Below are positions 27,693 through 36,796 of a stretch of 64,000 bases of DNA, piece after piece (positions within the stretch are counted from its first letter, which is position 1; each line of letters opens with the position of its first letter). This DNA is from Nocardia pseudobrasiliensis NBRC 108224. GTDB lineage: Bacteria; Actinomycetota; Actinomycetes; Mycobacteriales; Mycobacteriaceae. The notes under the pieces were generated by a model. It saw nothing but the letters and a program-made list of their open reading frames with translations. It did not search any database and was not told the DNA's origin. A program made the translations under genes and the position numbers. The stretch lies in assembly GCF_001613105.1 (NCBI RefSeq), contig NZ_BDBS01000005.1:62001-126000 (forward strand), given 5' to 3'.

Positions 27693-28666
27693 TCGATAAT
27701 CTCATCCGACCCCTGCCGAGCGGCCCTGTCGGCAGGGGTCGGATTTTGTCGTTGCTCCAAATGCGCTGCGAATCTTCGCCAATCGTCGGCGAAGACGTAG
27801 GCGAGTTGCACGATCAGGGTGATGGCGTGGGCGGGTAGCGCATCGATCATGCCCTCCAGCGCGGAATTCGCCATCGCATACAGTTCCAGCCGCCGCAGCA
27901 GTGCCCGCCCGGTTTCGGTAAACCGTAGCGAGGGATCGGATTTGAGCCGGTGGATCACCTGCCGGGCGTCCTTGATCTGACCGCGGTCGGTCGTTTTCGC
28001 GGGCGCCGGGGCGCGGGAACCCGAGGGGCGGTGGCCCGGAATCGGATCGTCGCCGCGGCGCAGGCGCTGGCGCACGTCGTGGGCGGTCCCGAGCGATACC
28101 CCTGCGGCCTTGGCGACCTCTCGTAGCGGGGTGCCGGGGGCGCGTGCGATGAGTTCGCTCGCGAGGCGGCGGCCGTCGGTCCGGTCGGTGCTGTGCGGGC
28201 GACCGTCCCGGCCGATACGAACGTTCGACTGGGAATCCGCGCCAGTCGAACGCCGTAGCGCGCCGATCGTCTTGTGCGACAGTCCCGTCGACACCCCTAT
28301 TGCGCGATCCGACCATTCCGGACATTCCCGGACTATCCGGGTCGCCGCGGCCTTGCGATCGGCCAGCGAGAGCGGCAGGCCGTGGGTGATGTTCATCCGA
28401 ACCGCCAGGATGAACGCCTCGGTATCGCTGCCGTCGAAGAACTCCGCGGCGATCGTGCGCTCACCCCGCAGCCGGGCCGCGCCGACGCGATGCGCGCCGT
28501 CGATCACCCGCATACTCGGGCGATGCACCAGGATCGGCGGCAGTTCCTCGTCGACCTCGGCCAATGCGCGCATATGGACCAGGTCCGCGCCGGCCAGCCG
28601 CGGTGAATCGGCCGGTGTCAGGGCCTCGAGGGGGATCTGCACGGCATCTCGTCCACCATTGGACAT
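27662..28666 (-). CDS. StrR-type ParB/HTH transcriptional regulator
   Basis: 334 aa; GGAGG seven bases before ATG 28666. The N-terminal ParB-like domain (PPILVHRPSMRVIDGAHRVGAARLRGE, given in part) is followed by a helix-turn-helix region (LPLSLADRKAAATRIV ... WSDRAIGVSTGLSHKTIGALRR). A second HTH-like stretch (PLREVAKAAGVSLGTAHDVR) and a C-terminal helical part follow. This is the arrangement of StrR and its relatives, pathway-specific activators of streptomycin, glycopeptide and other antibiotic clusters, not of chromosome-partition ParB. The nearest biosynthetic gene here is the giant NRPS 12.5 kb downstream. An exact StrR-type palindrome lies in its own reading frame. Confidence 0.8.
   Translation of the reverse strand: MSNGGRDAVQIPLEALTPADSPRLAGADLVHMRALAEVDEELPPILVHRPSMRVIDGAHRVGAARLRGERTIAAEFFDGSDTEAFILAVRMNITHGLPLSLADRKAAATRIVRECPEWSDRAIGVSTGLSHKTIGALRRSTGADSQSNVRIGRDGRPHSTDRTDGRRLASELIARAPGTPLREVAKAAGVSLGTAHDVRQRLRRGDDPIPGHRPSGSRAPAPAKTTDRGQIKDARQVIHRLKSDPSLRFTETGRALLRRLELYAMANSALEGMIDALPAHAITLIVQLAYVFADDWRRFAAHLEQRQNPTPADRAARQGSDEIIDYPVTSRPME
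28223..28251. promoter_or_regulatory. exact StrR-consensus palindrome inside the StrR-like gene
   Basis: GTTCGACTG (28223-28231), eleven unrelated bases, then CAGTCGAAC (28243-28251). This equals the published StrR binding consensus, two 9-base inverted half-sites separated by 11. It lies about 415 bases inside the regulator's coding sequence. Binding by the encoded protein is inference. Confidence 0.7.
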
Positions 28667-29010
28667 CGGGCCTCCTGCTCGTCGGCACGTTCGTACGCCG
28701 AGGGTGCCGACCGAAGGGTCGTGAGAATTGTTGCGCGAGTGGTCGTTCCAACGGACGGCATCGCAGTCTGCCGCCGGGTACGAACAACCGGCTAAATCAT
28801 GACACGAGAGCTCGCCACGCGTCTGCTATATGTGGCCGGTAGTTGAAAGTGTGTAAACCTTTCGATGACAACAAGATTGGCGATCATGTATCCGTCCTGT
28901 AAAGCGCTGCAACATGTTACGAAACATTGTGTGAAGCCTTGGCGGAATGTGATGACACGGGAACGCCGGGGTTGTCGGGATTCGTCGGTAGCTGGTCGTA
29001 CGCTGGGGTC
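28667..29010. other. intergenic region upstream of the StrR-like gene
   Basis: 344 bases without a gene between two divergent starts. It holds a GTTCGTAC (28689-28696) and its exact complement GTACGAAC (28778-28785), 81 bases apart, which could be regulatory half-sites. An AT-richer stretch at about 28800-28930 is likely to contain promoters. Nothing else was recognised. Confidence 0.45.
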
Positions 29011-29436
29011 ATGACCTCTCTCTCCGACCCCAAGGTGCTCGAGTTCCTGTCGCAGGGCACTCGCACCGCCAAGCTCGCATTCGTGACCGCCGACGGCCGT
29101 CCGGTCATCAATCCGGTCTGGTTCGTCGTCGAGGGCGACGAGCTGGTTTTCAATACCGGCAAGGACACCGCGAAGGGTAAGGCGATCCGGCGGGACCCGC
29201 GCGTCTCGATCTGTGTCGACCTCGAGGAACAGCCCTACGGGTATTACCAAATCCAAGGCACCGCAACGATTTCCGAGGATCCGGCCGAACTGGTGCGGAC
29301 CGCGACGGTGATCGGCGGCCGCTATATGGGCGCCGATCGCGCCGAGGAATTCGGCAAACGCAACGGCGTCCCCGGCGAATTGGTCGTGCGGGTCCGGCCG
29401 ACGAAGATTCTCGGCGGCGTCGATATGACCGGTTAG
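29011..29436 (+). CDS. PPOX-class F420-dependent oxidoreductase
   Basis: 141 aa from ATG 29011. Split-barrel flavin/deazaflavin-binding protein of the FDOR-B group (Rv1155/Rv2074-like): TRTAKLAFVTADGRPVINPV, VFNTGKDTAKGKAIRRDPRV and VDLEEQPYGYYQIQGTA are all family stretches. Predicted to reduce or bind small substrates with F420 in the cytosol; some relatives act on biliverdin, which cannot be judged here. Single gene whose stop overlaps the opposite-strand hydrolase stop by four bases. Confidence 0.87.
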   Translation: MTSLSDPKVLEFLSQGTRTAKLAFVTADGRPVINPVWFVVEGDELVFNTGKDTAKGKAIRRDPRVSICVDLEEQPYGYYQIQGTATISEDPAELVRTATVIGGRYMGADRAEEFGKRNGVPGELVVRVRPTKILGGVDMTG

Positions 29437-31234
29437 TCGCTTTCGTATTCCGCGACCGCCTGCGCGACCACGATCTCGATATCGTCGGCCAGTAGCAGCC
29501 GGTCACTCATTAGGGCGTCGGCCGCCTTGCGGACCGCGGCGGCGTAGTCCTCGCGGGTGGGATAGCGATCGGTGACCGTCGGGCGGCCGGGCGGGAAGGG
29601 GAGTTTGCTACCCAGTCGCTCGTAGAGGACATCCGGCAGGCCGCCGGTGGGCCGGCGGGGGTTCCAGCCGGTGTAGGCGGCCAGCGGCGCGGCCACCGCG
29701 GGCAGGCGGATACCGGCCGCCTCGTTTCCGTCGTCGTCGACCGCGGACACCAGGGAGATATACGGCGCGCCGCGGCGAACCGGCCAGCGGCCGATGCCGA
29801 GGTCGGCGTCCGGCCCGAGATCCAGCCGGTGCGGGCGGGGGAGCAGTTCCGGATTCGAGTGCGGGACATGGCCGAATCGGCCGAGGACCGCGGTCGCCGG
29901 GACCGCCGTGCCGTCGTCGACGCGGGGCACCCGGCTCGGTGGCGGGGGTTCGACGCCGATCACCCAGTCCCGCAGGGCGATCAGCAGCGCGCGCAGCACC
30001 GGTTCCGGATCCAGGTGGTGGGTCGGATTGGCCCCGGGCAGAATGTCTTTGATCGGGCTCGGGCCGAAATGGTCGGTGCCGCCAGGGCGTAGACCCGGAC
30101 ATCCGGATCCTCCGGTACGTCGGTTCCGGTCTCCGCGTCGATATGCACCGACGAGCCGTCGCCGCGCCAGTACTCCGAGGCGCTGTTGGTGAGTATCACC
30201 TTCGGCACGCCGCCGGTATCACGTTGGCGGGCAAGCAGTCCGGTGCTGTCGAACGGCGGCAGGCTCGCGAATCCGTCCACGCCCGTGAGCGAGGGCTGCG
30301 CGTAACGATGATTGAACTCACCGCGCGCCCCGCTGGCCACATGGGCGAACACCCCGTCGAATACCTGCCGTCCGGATTCGTCGAGATTCATTCCATCCCA
30401 GAGGAATTGGCGCAGAAACCGGCCGGATTGCGAGATCCCGAATCCGAAGGCGCGTTCGACACCCTCGGACCGCAGGTGCGACACGATATCCCGCACCGCC
30501 AGCAGCCCACAGCCCGCGATCGGCGCACGCGCGGTCCGATATACGAGCTCGTACCAGTGGAAAGCGCGGAATCCGCCGTCCAGTGCGATATGTTCGGCAT
30601 CGGTGAAACGCCAAGAGCCCCGCGGAATTTCGGACCATTCACCATCCGGCGTATCCCGCACCCGCAATACCGCCGCCGGATCTCCGATATCGGCGGTCGG
30701 ATACGTCTCGAACCGGAAGAACCCACCCAACCCCGGCATGGTCTCGCTGAGCAGATGCGGCCGCTTCCTATCGCGGTCCGACCGCCACTCCACCCGCACC
30801 CACCCCGGCGGCACCTGAGCGCGCGGCACGGTCACCCCCAACTGCCCCGGCCCGCGCCGCACATCCCACTGCCATCCGCACCACACGATCGTCCACCCAC
30901 GATCCGGCAGAAATCCGTCCCCGGCGTCGATCCGTTCGAGATCCGCGTAGTCCACAACGGTTCCCATGCTGAACGGCGCGCCACCCAACCTCCCCCGGTT
31001 GGGCACCACCACGAGCAGATCGCCGCTGCCCCCGCCCACCGGCCGCAATATCCGCAGATCCGCGTCGAACCGGACCAGCCCGTCGTCGCCCCGCGGCGCG
31101 AACTCCAGGTCGACAATCCGTCGATTGGCCGAATGCCCCGGATCCACCGCGAACTCCGCGGTCCCCCGCACCAGCTCGTACGCCCGGTCCCCATACGGCG
31201 AAACAGATCCGACCCGCACCGCTTCGACACCCAT
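29433..31234 (-). pseudogene. alpha/beta hydrolase domain (PF20091-type) protein, broken by a one-base frameshift
   Basis: Frame 1 (31234 to 29981) gives 417 aa with the nucleophile motif FGFGISQSGRFLR, then drifts after VRVYALA into nonsense ending at 29981. From about 30080 the family continuation GTDHFGPSPIKDILPG runs in the next frame to 29433. Loss of one G in a G-run (minus strand, near 30079-30083) explains this. Repairing it gives about 600 aa, the normal length. The lost part includes the GTDH region, which probably supplies the catalytic His. Either a real inactivating mutation or a sequencing error in a homopolymer. Confidence 0.8.
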
Positions 31235-31342
31235 GACCGCAGTCTATGGGCGCGCCCGCGCACCCGGTCTGTCATGATCGTCGGGCTGGCACAGCCGGGT
31301 GGGGTCGTCCGACCGAAGGACCGAGTTGTTGAGGAGAGGGCC

Positions 31343-31639
31343 GTGCTGTTCGAACCGGAGTCCGTGCTGGGTATGGCACGGACGATAGAGCCCGCGACCG
31401 AGGCGATGCGTGATCACGCGAAACGAATCGCCGAGGTCGGTTTCGACCCGTCCCATGCCGGACAGGATTACCTGGACCAGGGGCAGAAGCTGGCGGTCGG
31501 GGTGAACGGGATCGTCACAATGTTGAATTCCTGGTCCGACGCCTCGGGCGCGACCGTCGATGCGCTGCGGCAGGTGGTGGCCGCGACCTCCACCGCCGAT
31601 GAACGGAACCGGGCCGGGATCGAGGGGGCGGAGGCGTAG
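31343..31639 (+). CDS. ESX secretion-associated small protein (EspC-like)
   Basis: 98 aa from GTG 31343 with GAGGAG eight bases upstream. All-helical, in two long helices (LGMARTIEPATEAMRDHAKRI and later GVNGIVTMLNSWSDASG), matching in size and pattern the EspC/type VII secretion target family. It is followed two bases later by a long PPE-like protein, the usual pairing of such heterodimer partners. No ESX core gene is nearby, so the secretion machine would be elsewhere. Family call moderate. Confidence 0.65.
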   Translation: MLFEPESVLGMARTIEPATEAMRDHAKRIAEVGFDPSHAGQDYLDQGQKLAVGVNGIVTMLNSWSDASGATVDALRQVVAATSTADERNRAGIEGAEA

Positions 31640-31641
31640 TC

Positions 31642-33669
31642 GTGGCGAAACCGCAGGAGTATGAGCAGACGTACAAGAGCGGTCTGAGCCAGGCACGCGT
31701 CGATCTCGAGCGGTTCCTCAAAGAGGACGGCAACAGCTCGTTCAGCGGCAAGGGCGACCAGGCGATCTGGAATGACAAACCCAAGACCACCGGGACGGAT
31801 GTCAAAACCCTGCTCGATGACGCGGCCCCCGGACTGCAATGGTTCGAGCTGGCGCTGATCCGATTCCACCGCGTCCACGGCGTCGTGGGGCTATCCGGCT
31901 TCGACCGCATCGACGTGCCGCCGCTGAGTCTCGACGGTGAGCAGGTCGGCGCCGAAACCATCGTCGCCACCACGGATCCGGTCGCGGAGATTCGGCGGCT
32001 GGAATTCAAGTGGTACGACCAGCAGCGCAGTATGAACCTCGCCAGCTTGCGCCAATTGGCCGACTCGCTGCGAAAGGCGTCGACCTCCAACGACTCCCAT
32101 CCCTCCGCCGAGGATGTGACGCGCGATCTGAACGGCGTGGCCACCGCGGTGCCCGAGGTGTGGCAGGGCACGGGTGGTGTCGCGGCGCAGGATCATCTGG
32201 CCGGTCTGCACGCCCATGCCGATCAGCAGACGCAATATCTGCAGTCGGTCACGGCCGCGTTGGACGGGTTGCCGGATGTGCTGTTGCAGATCGTCAGGGA
32301 CAAGGCGGATTTCATCGCGAGATTCGACAGTCCGCAGTGCCCGGTCGCGGGGCATGCGATGCGGTTGTCGGGTGGCGAGGACCCGGTGAGCAATATCATC
32401 ACCGTGGCCGCGGAGAGCACCACGACGGGATATCTGCTCGGCAGTACCAATGCCCGGGCCGCCGAGCAGTTTCATATGACGGATGTCGGACCCGGTAGCA
32501 GCGACGGCGCGCACAAGATTCGCGAAGCCTGCCGGACGTGGTTGAGCGAGCATTTCGGCCCGGCGGTCCGGGAGGCCTTCATCGCCTTCGTCCATCAATG
32601 CGCGCTCGCCGACTATTACATTCGACGCGCCTACAAGCCGGTGACCGATCTGCTCGACAGCCACGACGCCACCCCGTTCCCGAAACCGCAGGAACAGAAC
32701 CCCGCCCCATCGCAACCCACCCCATCGGGCACGCCCACCACACCGGCCTCGACCACTCCGGCGTCGACGACGCCCGCGGCGACGACGCCCGCTTCGACCA
32801 CCCCGGCATCGGCCACGCCCACGACCCCGGCCACCACCACATCGACCTCGACGCAAACCAATCCGCTGCAGACGCTTTCGAGCCTGGCGAGTCAGGCGAG
32901 TCAGACTGTTCAGCAGGGCCTCGGCCAGCTGGAGAGTTTGGCTCAGCAGGGTCTGAGCAGCCTGACCACAAACACGTCGACTACCGGCACGACCGACCCA
33001 TCGGGTTCCAAAACCCTTGCCACACTGGATCTCCCCGGCGGGAAACTGGCGCTTGCACAGGCATCCGACGGATCCCTGACCGCGACGGTGACCGGTCCGG
33101 ACGGTAAGTCACACGAGTATTCGATGGGTATCAAGGACGGGAAGCCGTACTTCAGCGAGAATCCCGAGCCCGCGACCCAACCGACGACCGCCGCGGCAGC
33201 CAAGGAATCCGCTCCGGCGGGTCGTGCGGCGGGCGGTGGTGGCGCGCCCGCCGCGGCCTCGCCCTCGTCCCATCCGGCCGCAGGGATCTCCTACAGCGGA
33301 ACCCCGGCGGCGAGTACACCCCATACCTCCGTGACGCAGGGAGCGTCGGCCAGCGAATCGGCCGGTGCCGCAACCGCATCGACGCAGAGTGGTGCAGCCA
33401 TGGGTGGTGTGCCGATGGGTGGTATGTCGGGAGGCGGGGCCGCGGGCGGCAAGGGGAGTGCCGATCCCGAGCGTCGCTCCAACGGGATCATCCCACCGCA
33501 GCCGCTGTGGACGACGCCACGCACCGATGCGGAACCCGTACTGGATCCCGCCGGCAGTCCGGAATTGGCGAGCGCGGGAAATCTGGATGCGGAGGCCGCG
33601 ACCGATGGCATTGCGCCGCAGTCGCCGCGAAACGATGCGGTCGCAATCGATATCGAACTGAGGAAGTGA
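31642..33669 (+). CDS. long PPE/ESX-associated protein with low-complexity tail
   Basis: 675 aa from GTG 31642. Residues 1-350 are mostly helical (N-terminal PPE/WXG-like region with W-containing turns). Residues about 360-410 are repeats of Thr-Thr-Pro-Ala-Ser; then comes a Gln/Ser-rich helical stretch and a small beta-like segment (KTLATLDLPGGKLALAQAS). A Gly/Ala/Ser-rich tail ends in the conserved-looking PERRSNGIIPPQPLW region. No signal peptide, as expected for T7SS clients. It shares layout with the 36793-38148 protein. The next start overlaps its stop (TGATG). Confidence 0.6.
   Translation: MAKPQEYEQTYKSGLSQARVDLERFLKEDGNSSFSGKGDQAIWNDKPKTTGTDVKTLLDDAAPGLQWFELALIRFHRVHGVVGLSGFDRIDVPPLSLDGEQVGAETIVATTDPVAEIRRLEFKWYDQQRSMNLASLRQLADSLRKASTSNDSHPSAEDVTRDLNGVATAVPEVWQGTGGVAAQDHLAGLHAHADQQTQYLQSVTAALDGLPDVLLQIVRDKADFIARFDSPQCPVAGHAMRLSGGEDPVSNIITVAAESTTTGYLLGSTNARAAEQFHMTDVGPGSSDGAHKIREACRTWLSEHFGPAVREAFIAFVHQCALADYYIRRAYKPVTDLLDSHDATPFPKPQEQNPAPSQPTPSGTPTTPASTTPASTTPAATTPASTTPASATPTTPATTTSTSTQTNPLQTLSSLASQASQTVQQGLGQLESLAQQGLSSLTTNTSTTGTTDPSGSKTLATLDLPGGKLALAQASDGSLTATVTGPDGKSHEYSMGIKDGKPYFSENPEPATQPTTAAAAKESAPAGRAAGGGGAPAAASPSSHPAAGISYSGTPAASTPHTSVTQGASASESAGAATASTQSGAAMGGVPMGGMSGGGAAGGKGSADPERRSNGIIPPQPLWTTPRTDAEPVLDPAGSPELASAGNLDAEAATDGIAPQSPRNDAVAIDIELRK
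32731..32850 (+). repeat. Thr-Pro-Ala-Ser coding repeat
   Basis: Imperfect 15-base direct repeats encoding units close to TTPAS (seven or so copies) inside the PPE-like gene. They make an extended flexible linker between the helical N-terminal half and the rest of the protein. Such tracts expand and contract by slippage. Confidence 0.7.
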
Positions 33670-33968
33670 TGGATTACGCAGCGGAGATGGACCGAATCCT
33701 GGCCGAATACACCGCGGCCTCGCGAACCGTGACCGACCGCTTCCTGGCGGCCGATGCCCGCACGACCCGGGAGGGCGCGGCCGTATTCGACTCGCTACGA
33801 CAGCGATTCGAGCCCGAACCCGAGCCGCCCGTCCAGGCAGTCCGCCCCGACCCCGAGCCTCAGCCGCGCAGATCCGGCCGGGAGACCTACGTGCTGCCAT
33901 CGGACTGGACCGAGGAGGATGAGGCCCGCTCCCAGGGCTACGGTTCGCCGAATTCCTGGCTGGTCTGA
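33669..33968 (+). CDS. small hypothetical protein of the ESX cassette
   Basis: 99 aa. The ATG overlaps the previous stop as TGATG, so it is co-translated with the PPE-like protein. A helical N-terminal half (MDYAAEMDRILAEYTAASRT) is followed by a Pro/Glu-rich linker and a charged C terminus with YVLPSDWTEEDEA and YGSPNSWLV. It looks like a cytosolic partner or chaperone-sized accessory protein. I do not recognise a family. Confidence 0.6.
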   Translation: MDYAAEMDRILAEYTAASRTVTDRFLAADARTTREGAAVFDSLRQRFEPEPEPPVQAVRPDPEPQPRRSGRETYVLPSDWTEEDEARSQGYGSPNSWLV

Positions 33969-33980
33969 CGGGTGAGGTGA

Positions 33981-34430
33981 TCACGGCCCGCCCGGAAGCC
34001 GTCGGCGTCCGCTGGTCAGCTCGTCGATCAGATCCTCGTACCCCACCGCAAGCTCGGCCAGCCGTTCCCACGCGTCGCCCAGGCCCCACTCCTCGGTACC
34101 GGCGAGGGCGGCGAACGCATCGGCGGTGAGCTGGGCGAGACGATCGACGATCGCGCCGATGGTCTCGGTATGAATCCGCGCCGAACCCGGTGCGGGCGAG
34201 ACGGTCTCGCGCACCCAGCGATCGATACGGTTCACGAGATCCGCTCGCAATTCGTCGATCTCCCGTACGCATTCCGGGTTCGCGCCCAATCGCCGCTCAT
34301 GTAATTCCGCTAGGTCGTACGCGGCCGACAACATCGGATGTACATCACTGTCGATTCCCCGACAGGCATGCAGCACTTGCTGTTTCGTCGGAAACTGTGG
34401 TCTCACAGCAACTCTCTCGATTCGTTCCAT
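33981..34430 (-). CDS. DUF4254-type protein
   Basis: 149 aa from ATG 34430 (a start at 34457 and a GTG near 34412 are alternatives). Helical protein with the DUF4254 pattern AAYDLAELHERRLG, CVREIDELRADLVNRIDRWV and ETIGAIVDRLAQLT. Convergent with the ESX-cassette gene (12 bases between stops). Function unknown; such genes are common near regulators and toxin-like loci in Nocardia, which is only a loose hint. Confidence 0.6.
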   Translation of the reverse strand: MERIERVAVRPQFPTKQQVLHACRGIDSDVHPMLSAAYDLAELHERRLGANPECVREIDELRADLVNRIDRWVRETVSPAPGSARIHTETIGAIVDRLAQLTADAFAALAGTEEWGLGDAWERLAELAVGYEDLIDELTSGRRRLPGGP

Positions 34431-34638
34431 CCCCGATAGCGAACAGTTAAGATTCACTCACGCAACATGATTCGCGGCATCCGCAGCGCACCGGCTGCTC
34501 CTCCAGAACATCACCGATACAGCCGTTCCGATCCCGTTCCGAGAATTCCGGACATATTCGCAGGAATATCCAGGACCGGGACCGGACTGAAAGTCGATCG
34601 CTGCCGAACTGAAAGTGGCAGCGGAAGGGGGTTATGTC

Positions 34639-35529
34639 ATGGCGAAAGATCAGGTACCTCCGTCGTTGCCGCGCAGGCAGCTGGGGAAGCATCTACGGCG
34701 GGCTCGCGAGGCCGCGAATCTGAGACAGGAGGAGGTCGCGCAGCTCATGCAGTGGAGTCCGAGCACGCAGTCCCGCCTCGAGCACGGCGATATCGGCAGA
34801 CTCCGTGATCGTGACCTGGTCGAGCTCGGGCGCATCCTGGAGCTCGGCGAGGCCGAGGTCGTGGCAATGATCGGTCTATTGCGTCAGCCGCCGACCGAGA
34901 ACTGGTGGCGAAGCTTCATGGATGTGATGTTGGGTGCGTTCGATGTGTATCTGAGTCTGGAAGCGGAGGCTCGTGTACTCGACATCTATCAGCCACACGT
35001 CGTCCCGGGCTTGTTCCAAACAGTTGCCTACGCAGGGGCACTCGATCGCATCTACTTTCCGGGCGATTGCGAGGAGGATCAAAGGCGTCGTGTCGAGGTG
35101 AGGCTGAGGCGGCAACGAATCATTACCCGAAAGAGTCGACCGGTATCGGTCACGTTGATTCTGCACGAGGCTGTGCTGCATACCATCGTCGGCAGCTCGG
35201 CGGTGATGGCTGCGCAACTGAGTCATTTGGCTGCCCTCAGCACGCTTCCGAACGTCACCATACTGGTGTTGCCCTACGGCGCTGGGTTGCCCATCGGAAC
35301 CCCGGTAGGGCCCTATGTCATCCTCGACTTCCCTGACTCACCAAAGGAATTGGCGTCGCCGACGACGATATACATCGAGAACCTCACCGGTGACATGTAC
35401 CTTGGGGGAGAAGGTGAAGTGAAGAGGTATCGCGCTGTGTCCCAGATTATTCGACGCGCCGCGTTGGACGAGGTGACCAGCAGGAACATGCTGAGGCAGC
35501 TATCGAAGGAGTACCAACGTGGACGCTGA
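34639..35529 (+). CDS. XRE-family regulator with DUF5753
   Basis: 296 aa from ATG 34639 (preceded by GAAGGGGG); the in-frame start at 34615 adds eight unlikely residues. The N-terminal helix-turn-helix (LGKHLRRAREAANLRQEEVAQL ... STQSRLEHGD) is followed by a DUF5753 domain from about residue 100 to the end (IYQPHVVPGLFQTVAYA, then NVTILVLPYGAGLP). It overlaps the DUF397 gene by 11 bases, forming the standard actinomycete XRE-DUF397 pair that includes WhiJ-like developmental regulators. Confidence 0.88.
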   Translation: MAKDQVPPSLPRRQLGKHLRRAREAANLRQEEVAQLMQWSPSTQSRLEHGDIGRLRDRDLVELGRILELGEAEVVAMIGLLRQPPTENWWRSFMDVMLGAFDVYLSLEAEARVLDIYQPHVVPGLFQTVAYAGALDRIYFPGDCEEDQRRRVEVRLRRQRIITRKSRPVSVTLILHEAVLHTIVGSSAVMAAQLSHLAALSTLPNVTILVLPYGAGLPIGTPVGPYVILDFPDSPKELASPTTIYIENLTGDMYLGGEGEVKRYRAVSQIIRRAALDEVTSRNMLRQLSKEYQRGR

Positions 35530-35710
35530 GCTATCCGCAGCGAACTGGTTCAAGAGCAGCCGCAGCTCAGGTGGCAAGGAGTGCGTCGAGGTGGCCTTCC
35601 TCACCAACGGCCACATAGGCATTCGCGACTCCAAGAACCCCACAGGCCCCGCCTTGGTCGTCAGTCCGGCGGAGTGGGACGCCTTCACGACCGCAGTCCA
35701 GGCAATGTGA
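35519..35710 (+). CDS. DUF397 protein, partner of the XRE regulator
   Basis: 63 aa from GTG 35519. DUF397 signature: WFKSSRSSGGKECVEVAF, then IGIRDSKNPTGPAL and a final SPAEWDAFTTAV. These small proteins act with the adjacent XRE-DUF5753 regulator, in some reported cases as antagonist. It overlaps that gene's 3' end and is followed seven bases later by a strong hairpin, so the pair is a closed unit. Confidence 0.88.
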   Translation: MDAELSAANWFKSSRSSGGKECVEVAFLTNGHIGIRDSKNPTGPALVVSPAEWDAFTTAVQAM

Positions 35711-35716
35711 CCACTA

Positions 35717-35747
35717 GAGGGCCCGCCGTCCAATGCGGCGGGCCCTC
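35717..35747 (+). terminator. intrinsic terminator after the XRE-DUF397 pair
   Basis: A perfect 12-bp stem (GAGGGCCCGCCG and its complement) with a 7-base loop, starting seven bases past the DUF397 stop. The T tract after it is poor, as usual in high-GC actinomycetes. Confidence 0.75.
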
Positions 35748-35843
35748 GATCATTCCGTGTCCGGTTACGGTTGCCGCCCTCCAGCGAGGCGCGGTACCGT
35801 TCTCGCAGCTAGGCGGGGATGCGACGACAGGATTGGGGTGCGA

Positions 35844-36404
35844 ATGAGTCGCAGCTTGAAGGTTGTTTTCGCGGCTGCTGTGGCTGTCGGCGTCGCGGGG
35901 TGCGGGCCATCGACGGACGGGCCGTCCAGTTCCTCGACGCAGACGGTACCGACCACGACTGCTGCCGCCACAACGTCGGCCGCTCCCGCCGTGTGGGATC
36001 CCTGCACGATCCCGGATTCGGCCATCGGGGGGCTGGGGCTGAATGTGGCGACGAAGGACAACAAGATCGCCGGGACCGAGTTCGACGGGTGGAAGGTCTG
36101 TCACTGGGCTGCCGGTGATAAGAAGTATGACTTCACGATGCTTTCGTCGAGTCACACATTGGCCGAGGCGAGGCAGCGAACCGATTATCAAGAGTATTCC
36201 GACACCACCGTTGGTTCGCATCCGTCCCTTCAGTATCGACCGGTGGGCAGTGGCCGGGACTTGAACTGTTGGATCAGCGCGGAAATCTCCTCAGGCATAG
36301 TCGATTTCAAAGTGACAAATCGCTATGGATCCTCCGGTCTGGGTGATCCATGTGCCGAGGTGCACCGGTTGGCCGATGGGTTGGCTCAGTATCTGCCCAG
36401 CTGA
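35844..36404 (+). CDS. DUF3558 lipoprotein
   Basis: 186 aa. ATG 35844 preceded by TTGGGGTG. The signal sequence ends in VGVAGCGPS (lipobox Cys about 20), followed by a Ser/Thr-rich linker and a DUF3558 domain with paired cysteines (WDPCTIPDSAI, KVCHWAAGD, LNCWIS, GDPCAEVHRLADGL). Surface-anchored lipoprotein of unknown role. In mycolate actinomycetes these genes often precede ESX-type small proteins, as here (11 bases to the next start). Confidence 0.8.
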   Translation: MSRSLKVVFAAAVAVGVAGCGPSTDGPSSSSTQTVPTTTAAATTSAAPAVWDPCTIPDSAIGGLGLNVATKDNKIAGTEFDGWKVCHWAAGDKKYDFTMLSSSHTLAEARQRTDYQEYSDTTVGSHPSLQYRPVGSGRDLNCWISAEISSGIVDFKVTNRYGSSGLGDPCAEVHRLADGLAQYLPS

Positions 36405-36415
36405 TAGGGGGAATG

Positions 36416-36796
36416 ATGGCGGTTGGAGTAAGTCCCGACGAGTGGAAGCGGCTGCTCGCTCAGGCAAATGACAAGCAGTTGGCTCTCGATCCGGAGGTAG
36501 GCAGAGGGCTCGATCGTGTCTGTGACGATCACATCGGAAGGTTGCAGCAGGTCCTTGACCTGATCGGTGGCATCAGTCGTATTACCGGCTTCGGTGATTT
36601 TCCTTCGGGCACAACGCTCGCTGCCAAGTTCTCGCACACGGCCGCTGGTACGGATCGCTCCTTGGAAACGATGGTCCAGCAACACATCGATACCGTCAAT
36701 ACCGTCAAAGAAGTACTGGCCAAAGCCATCTCCAACTTCACCACCCAAGACCAATCCTCCGCCACCGCAATCACTTCCACCGAGGTCCCCCAATGA
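36416..36796 (+). CDS. small helical ESX-cassette protein
   Basis: 126 aa from ATG 36416 with AGGGGG at -10 to -5 (ATG 36413 also in frame). Predominantly helical, with long amphipathic stretches (RVCDDHIGRLQQVLDLIGGI and ETMVQQHIDTVNTVKEVLAKAI). Its stop overlaps the PPE-like gene as ATGA. Size and position match the small partner of a T7SS-exported heterodimer, equivalent to the EspC-like gene of the first cassette, though sequence similarity between them is low by eye. Confidence 0.6.
   Translation: MAVGVSPDEWKRLLAQANDKQLALDPEVGRGLDRVCDDHIGRLQQVLDLIGGISRITGFGDFPSGTTLAAKFSHTAAGTDRSLETMVQQHIDTVNTVKEVLAKAISNFTTQDQSSATAITSTEVPQ

Noticed and set aside
27662-28666. Chromosome-partition ParB
   Set aside because: The VHRPSMRVIDGAHRVGAARL wording, the length and the lack of a ParA partner fit StrR-type activators, not ParB of a par locus.
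29981-31234. Complete 417-aa hydrolase plus separate 188-aa gene
   Set aside because: The end of the first and the region upstream of the second join into one continuous family sequence if one base is restored, so they are parts of one broken gene.
32731-32850. CRISPR array
   Set aside because: The repeats are short, adjacent, imperfect and in frame (TTPAS units), with no spacers. No CRISPR or cas gene was seen anywhere.
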